From NCBI RefSeq assembly GCF_024170285.1, contig NZ_JALJXV010000002.1, forward strand, positions 186,001 through 250,000: 64,000 nucleotides of DNA, read 5' to 3'. Below the pieces are notes generated by a model that was not told the DNA's origin, ran no database searches, and saw only the letters and a list, made by a program, of their open reading frames with translations. The position numbers were made by a program, and so were the translations under genes. This document shows, one piece after another, positions 53,141-63,209 of this stretch. Every line of letters begins with the position of its first letter. Position 1 is the stretch's first letter. Source of the stretch: Natronocella acetinitrilica. GTDB lineage: Bacteria > Pseudomonadota > Gammaproteobacteria > Nitrococcales > Aquisalimonadaceae.

Positions 53141-54289
53141 CTACCGCACATACCCCGTCAGCTCGGCGTAACCAACACCCGTGATGGACTCCCCGTTATC
53201 CTCACCCTCGATGGCGATGGCCCCCTCCCAGTAGCGGAATCCGCTACGCAGCTCCTGATCGTCCGTGCGCGCGGCCATCGTGAGATCAATCCCCTCGCCG
53301 GGGATCCGCATTTGCCAGGCCACGGGATAACGGGCGTCGCCCAGGGGGCTTTCCCAGTGGCGGGTGGCGGTCAGCTCCACCTCGTCCAGTGTCAGTACCC
53401 TGCTGCTGCCGTCCGACTCCACCAGCAGGCCCTTGGACATGGCATCAATGCTGCCGTCGGCCCGACGCAGGTGGTAGAACATGATCTCCCGCTCATTATC
53501 GAGCTGAATGGAGAACCAGTCCCAGCCCGTCTGCTCCTCTTCCAGGGGACTGGTACCCCACTCCCGGTCCATCCAGCTCGTACCCGCCACCGCCAATCGC
53601 TCGCCTTCCACCGTGATGCTGCCCTCGGTAAGCAGGCGGGTGTATGAGAAATAGCGGGATGCGTTACCCGGCTTGCGGCCTTTCTGGCTGTATCCCTGCT
53701 CACCCTGGAGCACCATGGGCTTGGCAGCGTCCAGCCGCAGATCGACCGTGACGCCGTCCATGGCGGCGCGCAGCCGCAAAGGCATGAAATCGTCCCCGTC
53801 ACCGTCAAGCCGCCAGTCATCCAGCCAGACGGCGAAGGGCTGCGCCGAAGCGCCAGCCAGCCCGCTGGCCCCGCGGGACAGCCGCTCCTCGTGGTGAAAA
53901 CGGCCGCTGCCGCTGTCCGTCAGCGCCAGATGCGCCATCCAGACCTGATTGGTGGCGAGGGCCGACTCCCGCTGCGGTGCATTCGGGTCGACATTGAAGC
54001 GGAAAAAGGTGATCTGGTAGCCGTAGTGGTTGCCATCGGCATCCTCCAGGTTGCCCGTAACATACCACCATTCGTTACGGTACTCGGGGTGGGCGCCGTG
54101 ATCCCGGGGGAAATCCAGCGCCTCCGGGCCGGTGACTCGGGGGTAGCCCTCGGCCACGTCCTCACCGGAGAGGGCGCCGGTGACGGAAAACGGCTCGCCG
54201 CCGGTGTCACTGCCGTCATGGGATGGTAGCCACAGCCAGATGACCACGGCCAGCAGCAGCAATAGTGGAACTGGCAGCCAGCGCTTCAT
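53141..54289 (-). CDS. AttH/CrtC-like lipocalin-type protein
   Basis: The 382-residue protein has a signal or anchor segment (MKRWLPVPLLLLLAVVIWLW) and a double lipocalin-like fold of the AttH family, with YRNEWWYVTGNLEDADGNHYGYQITFFRF and MDREWGTSPLEEEQTGWDWFSIQL. AttH-like proteins are encoded beside FtsX-type ABC transporter genes, as here, and share their fold with carotenoid 1,2-hydratase CrtC. Its probable role is to handle a lipophilic substrate at the outer side of the inner membrane. It overlaps the permease gene by four bases (ATGA), so it is made with it. The final residues are intact. Confidence 0.85.
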   Translation of the reverse strand: MKRWLPVPLLLLLAVVIWLWLPSHDGSDTGGEPFSVTGALSGEDVAEGYPRVTGPEALDFPRDHGAHPEYRNEWWYVTGNLEDADGNHYGYQITFFRFNVDPNAPQRESALATNQVWMAHLALTDSGSGRFHHEERLSRGASGLAGASAQPFAVWLDDWRLDGDGDDFMPLRLRAAMDGVTVDLRLDAAKPMVLQGEQGYSQKGRKPGNASRYFSYTRLLTEGSITVEGERLAVAGTSWMDREWGTSPLEEEQTGWDWFSIQLDNEREIMFYHLRRADGSIDAMSKGLLVESDGSSRVLTLDEVELTATRHWESPLGDARYPVAWQMRIPGEGIDLTMAARTDDQELRSGFRYWEGAIAIEGEDNGESITGVGYAELTGYVR

Positions 54290-56799
54290 CCCGCATCCTC
54301 TCGCAGGGCCAGCGCCGGCGGCGTCGAGGCCATTCGCCAGGCGGGATAAAGCCCCGCCACCACGGCGGCGATCACCGCCAGGCCCATCGCCTGCAACAGA
54401 ATGCCGGGCTCGACCAGCACCTGCATGGTCCAGCCAAAGGAGCGCTGGTTGATCACCAGGGTCAGCACCACTGCCATGCCCAGGCCCAGTGGAATCGCCA
54501 GCAGGCCGGCAATGAAACCCACCAGGGCATTCTGCCCGGTGACCAGGAACCAGAGCTGACGAGGAGTGAGGCCCGTGGCCCGCAGCACGGCATATTCCCG
54601 GGAGCGCTCCAGGGCCAGGGCAAACAGCGCACTCAGCACGCCCACCACCGCGACAATCATCGCCAGGAGGCGCAGAACCTGGGTGATGGTGAAGGTCTGG
54701 TCGAATACATCCAGAGACAGGCGGCGGATGTCGCGGTTGGACTGATAGCGCAATGGCGGCTCGTCAGCCACCATTTCCCGCAGTCGGTCGATGGTGGCGT
54801 CAATCGATTGCCCGTCCTCCAGGTAGAGCGCCACGGATTCGATCACCGGGTCGTCCCACCACCGCTCGTAGAGTTGACGGTGAATGATGACCGCACCTTC
54901 CGACGTGCTGTAGTCGTAGACCACGCCGGCCACCGGCAGCTGACGCTCGCCGCTGCCGGTGGCGATGGTGAGTTCATCGCCCACGGCGAGTTGCCGATGC
55001 CAGGCATAGGGTTCGGTGATCATGGCACCCTCGCCCTCCCGAAAGGCGCGCCAGGCCTCCCCGGGATTGCCGCTTTGCATGCTGAAGCTGTCTTCCAGGT
55101 CCGGCGGCAGATCGAACACCCGCAGACGGGACCGATGATCGTTCACGGCGACGCGGAGGTACCGGGCCGTGCTGCTGCGGGCGACGCCATCCGCCCCGCG
55201 TAGCGCCGTGATCTGGTCCGGGTCCAGCGCGGCACCCCCCGGCACAGAGACATACACATCAGCACGCAGGGTGGAGTCCAGCCAGATGGAGAAGGTGTAG
55301 CGGAAACTGTCCACCATGGTGCCCACACCGATCACTGCCGAGACCGCCACCATCAACGCGGCAGCGGCAACGCTGGTTCGTGACAGCCCCGATTCCACGC
55401 CCCGGGCGGCCATGCTGCCGAGCAGACCGGCGCACTTGCCCAGCAGCGGTGCGAGCAGGCGCATGGCAATGCGCATCAGCAGCGGCGCCAGCAGTGCCCA
55501 GCCGATGATCATGAGGAACAGGCCGGCGAAGGCCGGTGCGAGCCCCCGCCCGGCCAGCAGCAAGGCAACCGCGGGAACGAACAACAGGAGGCCCGCCAGC
55601 GCCAGCCAGGGCAAGCGACGGCGCACCGCCAGTTCCAGGCTGGCGCGGCTGAGTGCCGCCCGGGCCGGCACAGCGGTAGCCTCCAGGGCCGGCGCCAACG
55701 CAGCGGCAACGGTCATGCCCAGTCCCAACAGCACACCTTTGAAGATGGACGCAGGTGCCAGCGCAAGCTCCCGGACGCTGAGCACGAAGTACAGATCGTT
55801 GATGGTGCGCGTCACCAGTTCCAGCAGCAGATGGCTGATGGCATAACCCATGACCAACCCGGCAATCGTGCCGAGCACTCCGATAACCAGCGCCTCGCCG
55901 AGAACAAGGGTAAAAAGCTCCCGTCGGGTGACGCCCACCGCTCGCAACATCCCCAGTAGCGGCCGCCGCTGCACCACGGAAAAGGTCATGGTGTTGTAGA
56001 TGAGGAAGGCGCCCACCACGAGGGCCAGCATGCTGAAGGCGGTGAGATTCAGCTGGAAGGCGCGGGTCATCTCCTGCAGCGCCTGGTTCCGGGCCTCGGC
56101 CTCCACCAGTTGCGCACCCTGGGGGAGCAGTTGCCGCACCTGTTCCACCGCGTCGGAATCCGACAGAATCAGGTCCACCCGATCCAGATAGCCGACCCGC
56201 CCGAGCAATTCCTGGGCAGCAGCAATATCCATGACGGCGACATCCGCAAGCCCGCGGGCATCCAGCGCACTGGCGGGCGTGAGCCCGGCATGGACCTGCA
56301 GCGTCCGATCCCGCCCCTGGATCTGTACCGGGAGCGTATCGCCCACACCGATACCGAGCCGCGCGAGATCGTCAGACAGCAAAAGCGCGCGATCCGGGCG
56401 CGCCATGAACGTCCCCAGCTCTCCACTGCCGGCAAGCGCCCCGAAACTCGGACGGAAGGCGGCCTCGGCAAACACGTCAATGCCGAGTATGCGCAGGCTG
56501 CGGCTACGCTGGCCCTCGATCCGGCCGTAACCCTCGACCACCGGTGCCGCGGTGCGCACACCATGGTCTCGGCGCAATTCCACGTACCACCGTTCGGGGA
56601 TGCCCTGCGGACCGCCCAGCACCTGGTGGGTAGTGCGGCCGGTGAGCGCTTCACTGGAGAGATCAAATGCCCGGCCGGCGCTCTGGTTGGCCAGGTCCAC
56701 TGCCACCACAACGGCAACGCCCAGGGCAACACCCAGCAGGGCGAGGCCCAGCTGCCAGGGATGACGCAGCAGATAGCGCAGACTGGAGCGATATAACAC
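54286..56799 (-). CDS. FtsX-like ABC transporter permease
   Basis: The 837-residue membrane protein has the ten-helix pattern of large bacterial FtsX permeases. There are an N-terminal helix (LGLALLGVALGVAVVVAVDL), a periplasmic MacB-type domain, three helices near 255-380, four near 390-490 and three at the C terminus. Such permeases drive lipoproteins or lipids out of the membrane with an ATPase partner, and the partner here is the gene at 56803. A GTG start at 56799 is supported by a normal length and by a three-base gap after the ATPase gene. The last helices run on to the AttH start. Confidence 0.88.
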   Translation of the reverse strand: MLYRSSLRYLLRHPWQLGLALLGVALGVAVVVAVDLANQSAGRAFDLSSEALTGRTTHQVLGGPQGIPERWYVELRRDHGVRTAAPVVEGYGRIEGQRSRSLRILGIDVFAEAAFRPSFGALAGSGELGTFMARPDRALLLSDDLARLGIGVGDTLPVQIQGRDRTLQVHAGLTPASALDARGLADVAVMDIAAAQELLGRVGYLDRVDLILSDSDAVEQVRQLLPQGAQLVEAEARNQALQEMTRAFQLNLTAFSMLALVVGAFLIYNTMTFSVVQRRPLLGMLRAVGVTRRELFTLVLGEALVIGVLGTIAGLVMGYAISHLLLELVTRTINDLYFVLSVRELALAPASIFKGVLLGLGMTVAAALAPALEATAVPARAALSRASLELAVRRRLPWLALAGLLLFVPAVALLLAGRGLAPAFAGLFLMIIGWALLAPLLMRIAMRLLAPLLGKCAGLLGSMAARGVESGLSRTSVAAAALMVAVSAVIGVGTMVDSFRYTFSIWLDSTLRADVYVSVPGGAALDPDQITALRGADGVARSSTARYLRVAVNDHRSRLRVFDLPPDLEDSFSMQSGNPGEAWRAFREGEGAMITEPYAWHRQLAVGDELTIATGSGERQLPVAGVVYDYSTSEGAVIIHRQLYERWWDDPVIESVALYLEDGQSIDATIDRLREMVADEPPLRYQSNRDIRRLSLDVFDQTFTITQVLRLLAMIVAVVGVLSALFALALERSREYAVLRATGLTPRQLWFLVTGQNALVGFIAGLLAIPLGLGMAVVLTLVINQRSFGWTMQVLVEPGILLQAMGLAVIAAVVAGLYPAWRMASTPPALALREDAG

Positions 56800-56802
56800 C
56801 GG

Positions 56803-57471
56803 CTAGGCCTCGACCGGACGGCCGTCCACAAGCCGAATGATGCGATCCATGCGGGCGGCGACCTCCGGGCTATGGGTGACCATGACAAGGGTCATGGCCT
56901 CGGCCCGGGTGAGCTCATCCAGCAGGGTCAGCACCACGCTACTGGTGTCTTCATCCAGGGTGCCGGTGGGTTCATCGGCAAGCAGCACTCGTGGCCGGTG
57001 GACCAGTGCCCGGGCGATGGCGATACGCTGCTGCTCACCGCCGGAGAGCTGTTCAGGGAAACTCCCGGCGCGATCCGCAAGCCCTACCCGCGCCAGCAAT
57101 CGCGCGGCCCGCTCCCTGCCCGCGTCATTCAGCAGACCATTGAGCTGCAGCGGCAACTGCAGGTTTTCGATGACCGTGAGGGTAGGAATGAGGTTGAAGA
57201 ACTGAAACACGAAACCGATGTGGCGCCGCCGGTACAGGGTGCGATGCGCCTCGTTCATGGCGGTGATCACGGCGTCGTCGATGCGAATCTCACCGCGATC
57301 CGGAGCGTCCATGCCGCTAATGAGATTCAGCAGGGTAGACTTGCCGACGCCGCTGCGCCCCACCAGTGCTACGCGCTGCCCGTCCGTGATCTCGGCGCTG
57401 AAGCCGCTCAGCACATGCCGCATATCACCGCCCTCGCGGTACTGCTTGTGCAAATCGTGGAGCCGGATCAT
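56803..57471 (-). CDS. ABC transporter ATP-binding protein (LolD/MacB-type)
   Basis: The 222-residue protein is a complete ATPase: Walker A GRSGVGKSTLLN, the Q-loop FVFQFFNLIPTLT, signature LSGGEQQRIAIARAL, Walker B VLLADEPTG and H-loop VTHS. The IPTLTVIENLQLPLQLN segment is typical of the LolD/MacB branch that works with FtsX-type permeases. It overlaps the upstream zinc-ribbon gene by four bases and is followed by the permease after three bases. Together with AttH it is likely to be a machine for lipids or lipoproteins. Confidence 0.92.
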   Translation of the reverse strand: MIRLHDLHKQYREGGDMRHVLSGFSAEITDGQRVALVGRSGVGKSTLLNLISGMDAPDRGEIRIDDAVITAMNEAHRTLYRRRHIGFVFQFFNLIPTLTVIENLQLPLQLNGLLNDAGRERAARLLARVGLADRAGSFPEQLSGGEQQRIAIARALVHRPRVLLADEPTGTLDEDTSSVVLTLLDELTRAEAMTLVMVTHSPEVAARMDRIIRLVDGRPVEA

Positions 57472-57656
57472 GTGTAGCGGGTCTGTTCTGCGCCGCAGCG
57501 CTTGCAGCGGTAGACGGTGGCAAGCTTGCCTTCGCGGGTGTCAAAGCGGGTGTCGCCCAACGCCTCCCATTTGTGGAAGCCGTTACGGCACAGGGTCTGG
57601 CCCTCGGCCAGCTTGCGGCGGCGCTTGGACCGCCCGAACGGTACGACATCACCCAT
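57468..57656 (-). CDS. Small zinc-ribbon protein
   Basis: The 62-residue protein has a basic N-terminus (MGDVVPFGRSKRRRKLA) and a likely zinc-binding pattern: Cys23, His28, then Cys52 and Cys55 in YRCKRCG. Proteins like this are conserved but uncharacterised. It overlaps the ATPase gene (ATGA), making it the first gene of the transporter operon, which may be chance or a regulatory partnership. The start codon is an ATG at 57656 with weak ribosome site (GGAGGG-like sequence slightly upstream). Confidence 0.7.
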   Translation of the reverse strand: MGDVVPFGRSKRRRKLAEGQTLCRNGFHKWEALGDTRFDTREGKLATVYRCKRCGAEQTRYT

Positions 57657-57742
57657 GGCAGCCCTCCGAGCCGAGCACCCGGAAGGAGCGCCCAGTTATA
57701 ACTGACACCTGGAATGGACCGCAACGGGCCGCAAATGCTCCG

Positions 57743-58708
57743 TTACTGGATTCGGGCCCCGGCCGCCCGGCCAAGGTCTCGAGGCAGCGAGAACACCACT
57801 TTTTCCTCACGGCCCTTGAGTTCCTCTGGCGGCGTAGCGCCCCATGACACAAGCCGGTCGATCACTTCCCGGACCAGTATCTCCGGCGCCGAGGCGCCGG
57901 CAGTCACACCAATGGTGTCAGCGCCTTCCAGCCAGTCCTGCTCCAGCATGGAGGCATCATCGATCTGGTGTGCCTGGATACCCATGCGCTGCCCCAGTTC
58001 CTTGAGGCGGGTGGAATTGGAACTGTTGCGCGCACCCACCACGATGAGGAGATCCACCCTGGCTGCCAGATCCTTCACGGCATCCTGCCGATTCTGCGTC
58101 GCGTAGCAGATGTCGTCCTTGCGTGGCCCGTGGATGCTCGGGAAGCGCCGGCGCAGGGCCTCAATGACATCCGCGGTGTCGTCCACGGACAGGGTTGTCT
58201 GGCTCACGAAAGCGAGGAACTCCGAGTTGCGCACCTGCAGCGTGTCCACATCTGCGGGGTTCTCCACCAGGTAGATGGCTCCGCGATCGGCACCATATCC
58301 AACATACTGGCCAATGGTGCCCTCCACTTCCGGGTGGCCGTCATGGCCGATCAGGATGACCTCCCGACCTTCCCGAGCGTGTTTTTCCACCTCCAGGTGG
58401 ACCTTGGTCACCAACGGGCAGGTGGCATCGAACACCCGCAGGCCCCGGCGATCCGCCTCGGCACGTACCGCCTTGGAGACTCCATGGGCGCTGAATACAA
58501 CGGTGGCGGCATCTGGTACTTCATGGAGTTCCTCGACGAACACGGCGCCCTGCTCCCGCAGGCTATCCACCACATAGCGGTTGTGCACGACTTCATGGCG
58601 CACGTAGATCGGCGCCCCGAACAGTTCCAGCGCGCGCTCCACAATGGTAATGGCGCGATCGACACCGGCGCAGAAGCCGCGGGGATTGGCGAGCAGGATT
58701 CGAGGCAT
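57743..58708 (-). CDS. ispH: 4-hydroxy-3-methylbut-2-enyl diphosphate reductase IspH
   Basis: The 321-residue enzyme has the three Fe-S cysteines at Cys13 (GFCAG), Cys97 (DATCPLV) and Cys201 ([11 protein letters not shown]), the conserved His pair (RHEVVHN) and the TAGASAPE end motif. It makes isopentenyl and dimethylallyl diphosphate in the last step of the MEP pathway. It stands 101 bases after lspA in the same direction with no fkpB gene between them. No clear promoter was seen in that gap. Confidence 0.97.
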   Translation of the reverse strand: MPRILLANPRGFCAGVDRAITIVERALELFGAPIYVRHEVVHNRYVVDSLREQGAVFVEELHEVPDAATVVFSAHGVSKAVRAEADRRGLRVFDATCPLVTKVHLEVEKHAREGREVILIGHDGHPEVEGTIGQYVGYGADRGAIYLVENPADVDTLQVRNSEFLAFVSQTTLSVDDTADVIEALRRRFPSIHGPRKDDICYATQNRQDAVKDLAARVDLLIVVGARNSSNSTRLKELGQRMGIQAHQIDDASMLEQDWLEGADTIGVTAGASAPEILVREVIDRLVSWGATPPEELKGREEKVVFSLPRDLGRAAGARIQ

Positions 58709-58809
58709 GGGCGTTTACCGATTGATTCGTGATGAGTGAGACCCTGGCGACTCATGGGACCACCGTCGAGTGTAAAGGTGCGACGGCGTAGCGTCCAAAC
58801 CATTGCCGA

Positions 58810-59313
58810 TCAACTGCCGACCTGATCCTCGCTGCCACGTTTGTCCAGGAAAAAGGCGTGCACCAGGATCATGGCCACACCGATGGTGATCGCCGAGTCG
58901 GCAATGTTGAAGATCGGGTAGTGCCAGCGGTCGTAATAGACGTGGATGAAATCGATGACATGGCCATGGATCAGCCGGTCGATGACATTGCCGATGGCCC
59001 CACCGAGCAGCAAGGCAAGCCCCCAGGCAAGCCAGCGCTCGTTTGCCGGTAGCCGACGCAACCAGACCACCAGCACAACGCTAACCACCAGGGCGAAACC
59101 GGTGAACAGCCAACGCTGCCAGCCGGAAGCATCTCCCAGGAAGCTGAATGCCGCCCCCGGGTTGTAGCTCAGGGTAAGATTCAGGAACGGCAGCAGCGGC
59201 ACCGGTCGCAGGTACTCCAGGTATTGCTCGGCGGCAACCTTGGTGAGCTGGTCAATCACCACCACCGCGATGGCAATGGTCAGCCAAGGCACCTTGCGGA
59301 GGTTACCGTCCAT
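58810..59313 (-). CDS. lspA: Lipoprotein signal peptidase LspA
   Basis: The 167-residue inner-membrane enzyme has four hydrophobic helices and the catalytic aspartates in GAIGNVIDRLIHG and IFNIADSAIT, with the conserved YNPGAAFSFL segment. It cleaves signal peptides of prolipoproteins after lipidation; several lipoproteins in this window (3068, 5930, 30024) are probable clients. The start codon overlaps the ileS stop (TGATG at 59313), so ileS and lspA are coupled. A longer in-frame leader to 59430 is excluded because it lies within ileS. Confidence 0.96.
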   Translation of the reverse strand: MDGNLRKVPWLTIAIAVVVIDQLTKVAAEQYLEYLRPVPLLPFLNLTLSYNPGAAFSFLGDASGWQRWLFTGFALVVSVVLVVWLRRLPANERWLAWGLALLLGGAIGNVIDRLIHGHVIDFIHVYYDRWHYPIFNIADSAITIGVAMILVHAFFLDKRGSEDQVGS

Positions 59314-62162
59314 CACGCCACAGCGCGCTGTTCGCCGTCGGCCTCGATATTGTCGATGCAGCGACCGCAGAGCTCGGGATGGACTTCGCTGGTGCCAACG
59401 TCCTCGCGGTGGTGCCAGCATCGCGAGCACTTGCCATGGATCGAGCGTCGGGCATGAATGCCGATCTCGACACCACCTTCCAACCCCACGAGGGCGACAT
59501 CAGCGGGGCGCTGATCCAGCGGATACACCCGCGCCGCCGAGGTGATCAGCAGGAAGCGCAGCTCATCGCCCAGGCGCTGCAGCCTGGCCAGCACCTGCGG
59601 CGAGCAATACAGGTCGACTTCTGCCTCAAGCGACGCGCCCAGTGCGCCATCGGCTCGCAGGTTTTCAAGCGTCTTGGACACCGCCTCACGCACCTGCACC
59701 ACCTGCTGCCAGAAGTCGGCATCGAAACCGTCTTTGCCGTCCAGTGCGACCAGGCCCTGGTACCACTCACTCAGGAACACACTGGGCTCGCGCTCGCCTG
59801 GCATATGCTCCCAGATTTCATCGGCGGTGAAACTGAGGATAGGCGCGACCCAGCGCACCAATGCCTCGACAATGTGGTACATGGCGGTCTGGCAGGAACG
59901 CCGCGCCAGGCTGTCCGCCGGCGTGGTGTACTGGCGATCCTTGATGACATCGAGATAGAGGCTGCCCATGTCCAGGGTGCAAAAGTTGTGCACCCGGTGG
60001 TAGATGCGGTGGAACTCGTACCGGTCATAGCAGCCGATCACGTCCTCCTGCACCCGCAGCGCGCGGTCCACGGCCCAGCGATCGAAGGGCAACATGCGCT
60101 CGGCGGGCACCAGGTCACGGGCGGGCTCGAAACCGTTGAGGTTGGCGAGCAGGAAGCGCGCCGTGTTGCGGATGCGGCGATAGGCATCGGATGTGCGCTT
60201 GAGGATGTCGTCGGACACCGCCAACTCACCACTGTAATCGGTGGAAGCCACCCAGAGCCGCAACACGTCGGCACCGAGCTTGTTCATGACTTCCTGGGGC
60301 GCCACCACATTGCCCACCGACTTGGACATCTTCCGGCCCTGGGCATCCACGGTGAAGCCGTGGGTCAGCACACCACGATAAGGAGCGTCCTCGCGCATGG
60401 CCGCCGAGGTCAGCAACGAGGACTGGAACCAGCCGCGATGCTGGTCAGAGCCCTCGAGGTAGAGATCCGCCGGCACGCTGAGCCGCGGATCGGCTTCGAG
60501 CACCGTCGCGTGAGTAACACCGGAGTCGAACCAGACGTCGAGGATATCCGTTACCTTGTCGTACTCGGCGGCCTCGGCACCGAGCAGCTCCGCCGGATCC
60601 AGGTCATCCCAGGCATCGACGCTGTCCTGCTCAATGCGCTGCGCCACCTGCTCGATCAGCTCCAGGGTTCGCGGGTGCGGCTCGCCAGTACGCTTGTGGG
60701 CGAAAAAGGCGATGGGCACACCCCATAGACGCTGACGGGAAATGCACCAATCCGGCCGGTTGCGCACCATGCCATCAATGCGGGCGCGCCCCCAGGATGG
60801 CGTGAACTGAACCCGCCCGATGGCGGACAGGGCATGCGCCCGCAAGCCCGCCACCTCAAGGCTGATGAACCACTGCGGCGTTGCCCGGAACAGGATGGGC
60901 GTCTTGTGCCGCCAGCAATGGGGATAGCTGTGGTGGTAGGTCTCGTGGGCAAGAAGAGCTCCACGCTCGCGCAGCAGGGTCACCAGGGTCTTGTTGGCCT
61001 TGAGCACGAACTGGCCGCCGACGTGGGGCGTGCCCTCCAGGAAATGGCCGGCACCGTCCACCGGGTTTTCCACTTCCAGATCATACTGACGGCCGACGAT
61101 GTAATCGTCCTGACCGTGGCCGGGAGCGGTATGGACCGCACCAGTGCCAGCCTCGGTGGTGACATGCTCGCCAAGAATCACCGGCACCTGCCGCTCTTCC
61201 AGATAGGGGTGCTGCAGTCGCAGGCCTTCCAGGGTTGCACCGCGGGCCGTGGTCAGGATCTCGACCTGGCTCATCTCGTAACGCGCCAACGCGCTTTCTA
61301 CCAGGCCATCCGCCAGCACCAGCACCTCGTTGCCACTCTTGCCAGTGGCGGCAACCAGGTGATACTCCAGTTCGGGATGCAGGGTCACCGCCTGGTTGGC
61401 GGGAATCGTCCAGGGCGTGGTGGTCCAGATCGGAACTGAAACCGCGGTGTCGTCCAGTTGCGCAGCAGCCAGCCCCACCCGTTCAGCCAGCGCCGCCTTG
61501 TCGATGACGGCGAAGCGCACATCCACCGCCGGCGAGGTGTGATCCTGATACTCCACCTCGGCCTCGGCCAGCGCCGAGCCGCAATCGGTGCACCAGTGCA
61601 CGGGCTTGAAGCCCCGGGTCACGTGGCCCTTCTCATAGATGCGACCCAGCGCACGAAGGATATTGGCTTCGGTCTCGCGCTTCATGGTGAGGTAGGGGTC
61701 ACTCCAGTCCCCGAGCACGCCAAGGCGCTTGAAGTCTTCCCGCTGACCGTCGATCTGCCGCTCGGCGAAGGCGCGGCAGGCAGCGCGGAATTGCCGCGGC
61801 GACACCGATTCACCCGCTTTGCCAAGCTCCTGCTCGACCTTCAGTTCGATGGGCAACCCATGACAGTCCCAGCCCGGCACGTACGGCGAATCATAGCCGT
61901 CCATGGTGCGGGCCTTGACGATGATGTCCTTGATGATCTTGTTGACCGCATGCCCGATGTGGATGTCGCCGTTCGCATACGGAGGGCCATCGTGCAGGAT
62001 GAACGTCTTGCGCCCGGCACGTGCACGGCGCAACTGCCCGTAGAGATCGTCTGCATACCACTTGGCGAGGCGGTCCGGCTCGCGCTTGGCCAGGTTGCCA
62101 CGCATGGGGAATTCGGTCTGGGGGAGATTCAATGTGTGCTTGTAGTCAGTCACGGGTTCCAT
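59313..62162 (-). CDS. ileS: Isoleucyl-tRNA synthetase
   Basis: The 949-residue class I synthetase carries [11 protein letters not shown] (HIGH motif), the editing domain in the middle, [10 protein letters not shown] (KMSKS motif), and a C-terminal zinc ribbon ([12 protein letters not shown], then CGRCIDNI). It joins isoleucine to tRNA-Ile in the cytoplasm. Length fits the bacterial norm. The start at 62162 ([16 protein letters not shown]) is supported by family similarity. It lies 64 bases after ribF in the same direction and the stop is fused with the lspA start. Confidence 0.97.
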   Translation of the reverse strand: MEPVTDYKHTLNLPQTEFPMRGNLAKREPDRLAKWYADDLYGQLRRARAGRKTFILHDGPPYANGDIHIGHAVNKIIKDIIVKARTMDGYDSPYVPGWDCHGLPIELKVEQELGKAGESVSPRQFRAACRAFAERQIDGQREDFKRLGVLGDWSDPYLTMKRETEANILRALGRIYEKGHVTRGFKPVHWCTDCGSALAEAEVEYQDHTSPAVDVRFAVIDKAALAERVGLAAAQLDDTAVSVPIWTTTPWTIPANQAVTLHPELEYHLVAATGKSGNEVLVLADGLVESALARYEMSQVEILTTARGATLEGLRLQHPYLEERQVPVILGEHVTTEAGTGAVHTAPGHGQDDYIVGRQYDLEVENPVDGAGHFLEGTPHVGGQFVLKANKTLVTLLRERGALLAHETYHHSYPHCWRHKTPILFRATPQWFISLEVAGLRAHALSAIGRVQFTPSWGRARIDGMVRNRPDWCISRQRLWGVPIAFFAHKRTGEPHPRTLELIEQVAQRIEQDSVDAWDDLDPAELLGAEAAEYDKVTDILDVWFDSGVTHATVLEADPRLSVPADLYLEGSDQHRGWFQSSLLTSAAMREDAPYRGVLTHGFTVDAQGRKMSKSVGNVVAPQEVMNKLGADVLRLWVASTDYSGELAVSDDILKRTSDAYRRIRNTARFLLANLNGFEPARDLVPAERMLPFDRWAVDRALRVQEDVIGCYDRYEFHRIYHRVHNFCTLDMGSLYLDVIKDRQYTTPADSLARRSCQTAMYHIVEALVRWVAPILSFTADEIWEHMPGEREPSVFLSEWYQGLVALDGKDGFDADFWQQVVQVREAVSKTLENLRADGALGASLEAEVDLYCSPQVLARLQRLGDELRFLLITSAARVYPLDQRPADVALVGLEGGVEIGIHARRSIHGKCSRCWHHREDVGTSEVHPELCGRCIDNIEADGEQRAVA

Positions 62163-62226
62163 CTACCTGATCGGGTACGCACGAACGGCCACGAGGTGAC
62201 GCCTCGCCAGCAAACCATACAGCTTA

Positions 62227-63189
62227 TCAGAAGTCGCTGATTACCGAGTGCCCGGCGGTCTGTTGCCGGGCTGCCAACCAGGCGCGTGAGTTTTCCACAT
62301 CCCGGGCGATCTGCTGTTTCAGGGCGTTGAGGTCCGGATAGTGTTCCTGGCCGCGAAGCCAGTGCCGGAGGGCAACCTGTAGGTGCAGCCCGTAGAGGTT
62401 ACCGCTCCAGTCCAGCAGATAGACTTCCAGTAACGGCCTGGTGCCATTCACCGTGGGCCGGGTACCCAGGCTTGCAACACCCGGCCGGATCTCACCATCG
62501 GGCAGTCGCACATCCACCACCACGATACCCTCCATCGCAGGTCGCCTGGGCAGCGCGATGTTGGCCGTTGGGAAACCCAGATCACGGCCGATGCGATCGC
62601 CGTTGATCACGCGACCGGACAGCACATAGGGCCTGCCGAGAAGCCGTTCCGCCACGGCCAGATCACCCCGGGAAAGGGCCTCGCGGATGCGCGTGCTGCT
62701 TACGCGACCGCCGGCGTCGTCCACCGTGGGGGTGTCCTCGACGCTGAATCCACTGACAGCCCCGGCCTGGGCCAGTACCTGAAAATCGCCGCAACGGCCA
62801 CGGCCAAAACGGAAATCATCGCCAACAATCAGATGACGGATACCCAGCCCGTCCACCAACACCCTGCCGATGAAGGCTTCTGCATCCAGTGACGCCAGTT
62901 TACGGTTGAAGGGCAGGCACAAAAGCTGATCACAACCCAGTCGGGCCAAGATCGCTACCTTGTCCCGCAGGGGTGTGAGCCGCCCTGGCGCCTCTTCGGG
63001 ACTGAAAAACTCCCGCGGATGAGGCTCGAAACTGATCACCGTGGACGGCCCACCGAATTCTGCCGCCCGATCCCGCAGCCGCTGAAGCATCGCCTGGTGG
63101 CCACGGTGCACGCCATCGAAGTTGCCGATGGTGGCAACCCCGCCCCGCGCACTGGGACGAATGTTATGCAGGCCGCGTATCAATCGCAT
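62227..63189 (-). CDS. ribF: Bifunctional riboflavin kinase/FMN adenylyltransferase
   Basis: The 320-residue enzyme has an N-terminal FAD synthetase half with GNFDGVHRGHQAML and the FEPHPREFF, VGDDFRFGRGRCG segments, and a C-terminal riboflavin kinase half with GRDLGFPTANIAL. It converts riboflavin to FMN and FAD. ATG 63189 follows GGAAGGAA by about ten bases; a frame-continuous TTG start at 63213 overlaps murJ. It is the start of the ribF-ileS-lspA-ispH unit and follows murJ by 20 bases. Confidence 0.96.
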   Translation of the reverse strand: MRLIRGLHNIRPSARGGVATIGNFDGVHRGHQAMLQRLRDRAAEFGGPSTVISFEPHPREFFSPEEAPGRLTPLRDKVAILARLGCDQLLCLPFNRKLASLDAEAFIGRVLVDGLGIRHLIVGDDFRFGRGRCGDFQVLAQAGAVSGFSVEDTPTVDDAGGRVSSTRIREALSRGDLAVAERLLGRPYVLSGRVINGDRIGRDLGFPTANIALPRRPAMEGIVVVDVRLPDGEIRPGVASLGTRPTVNGTRPLLEVYLLDWSGNLYGLHLQVALRHWLRGQEHYPDLNALKQQIARDVENSRAWLAARQQTAGHSVISDF

Positions 63190-63209
63190 GTGTGATGTGC
63201 GTTCCTTCC

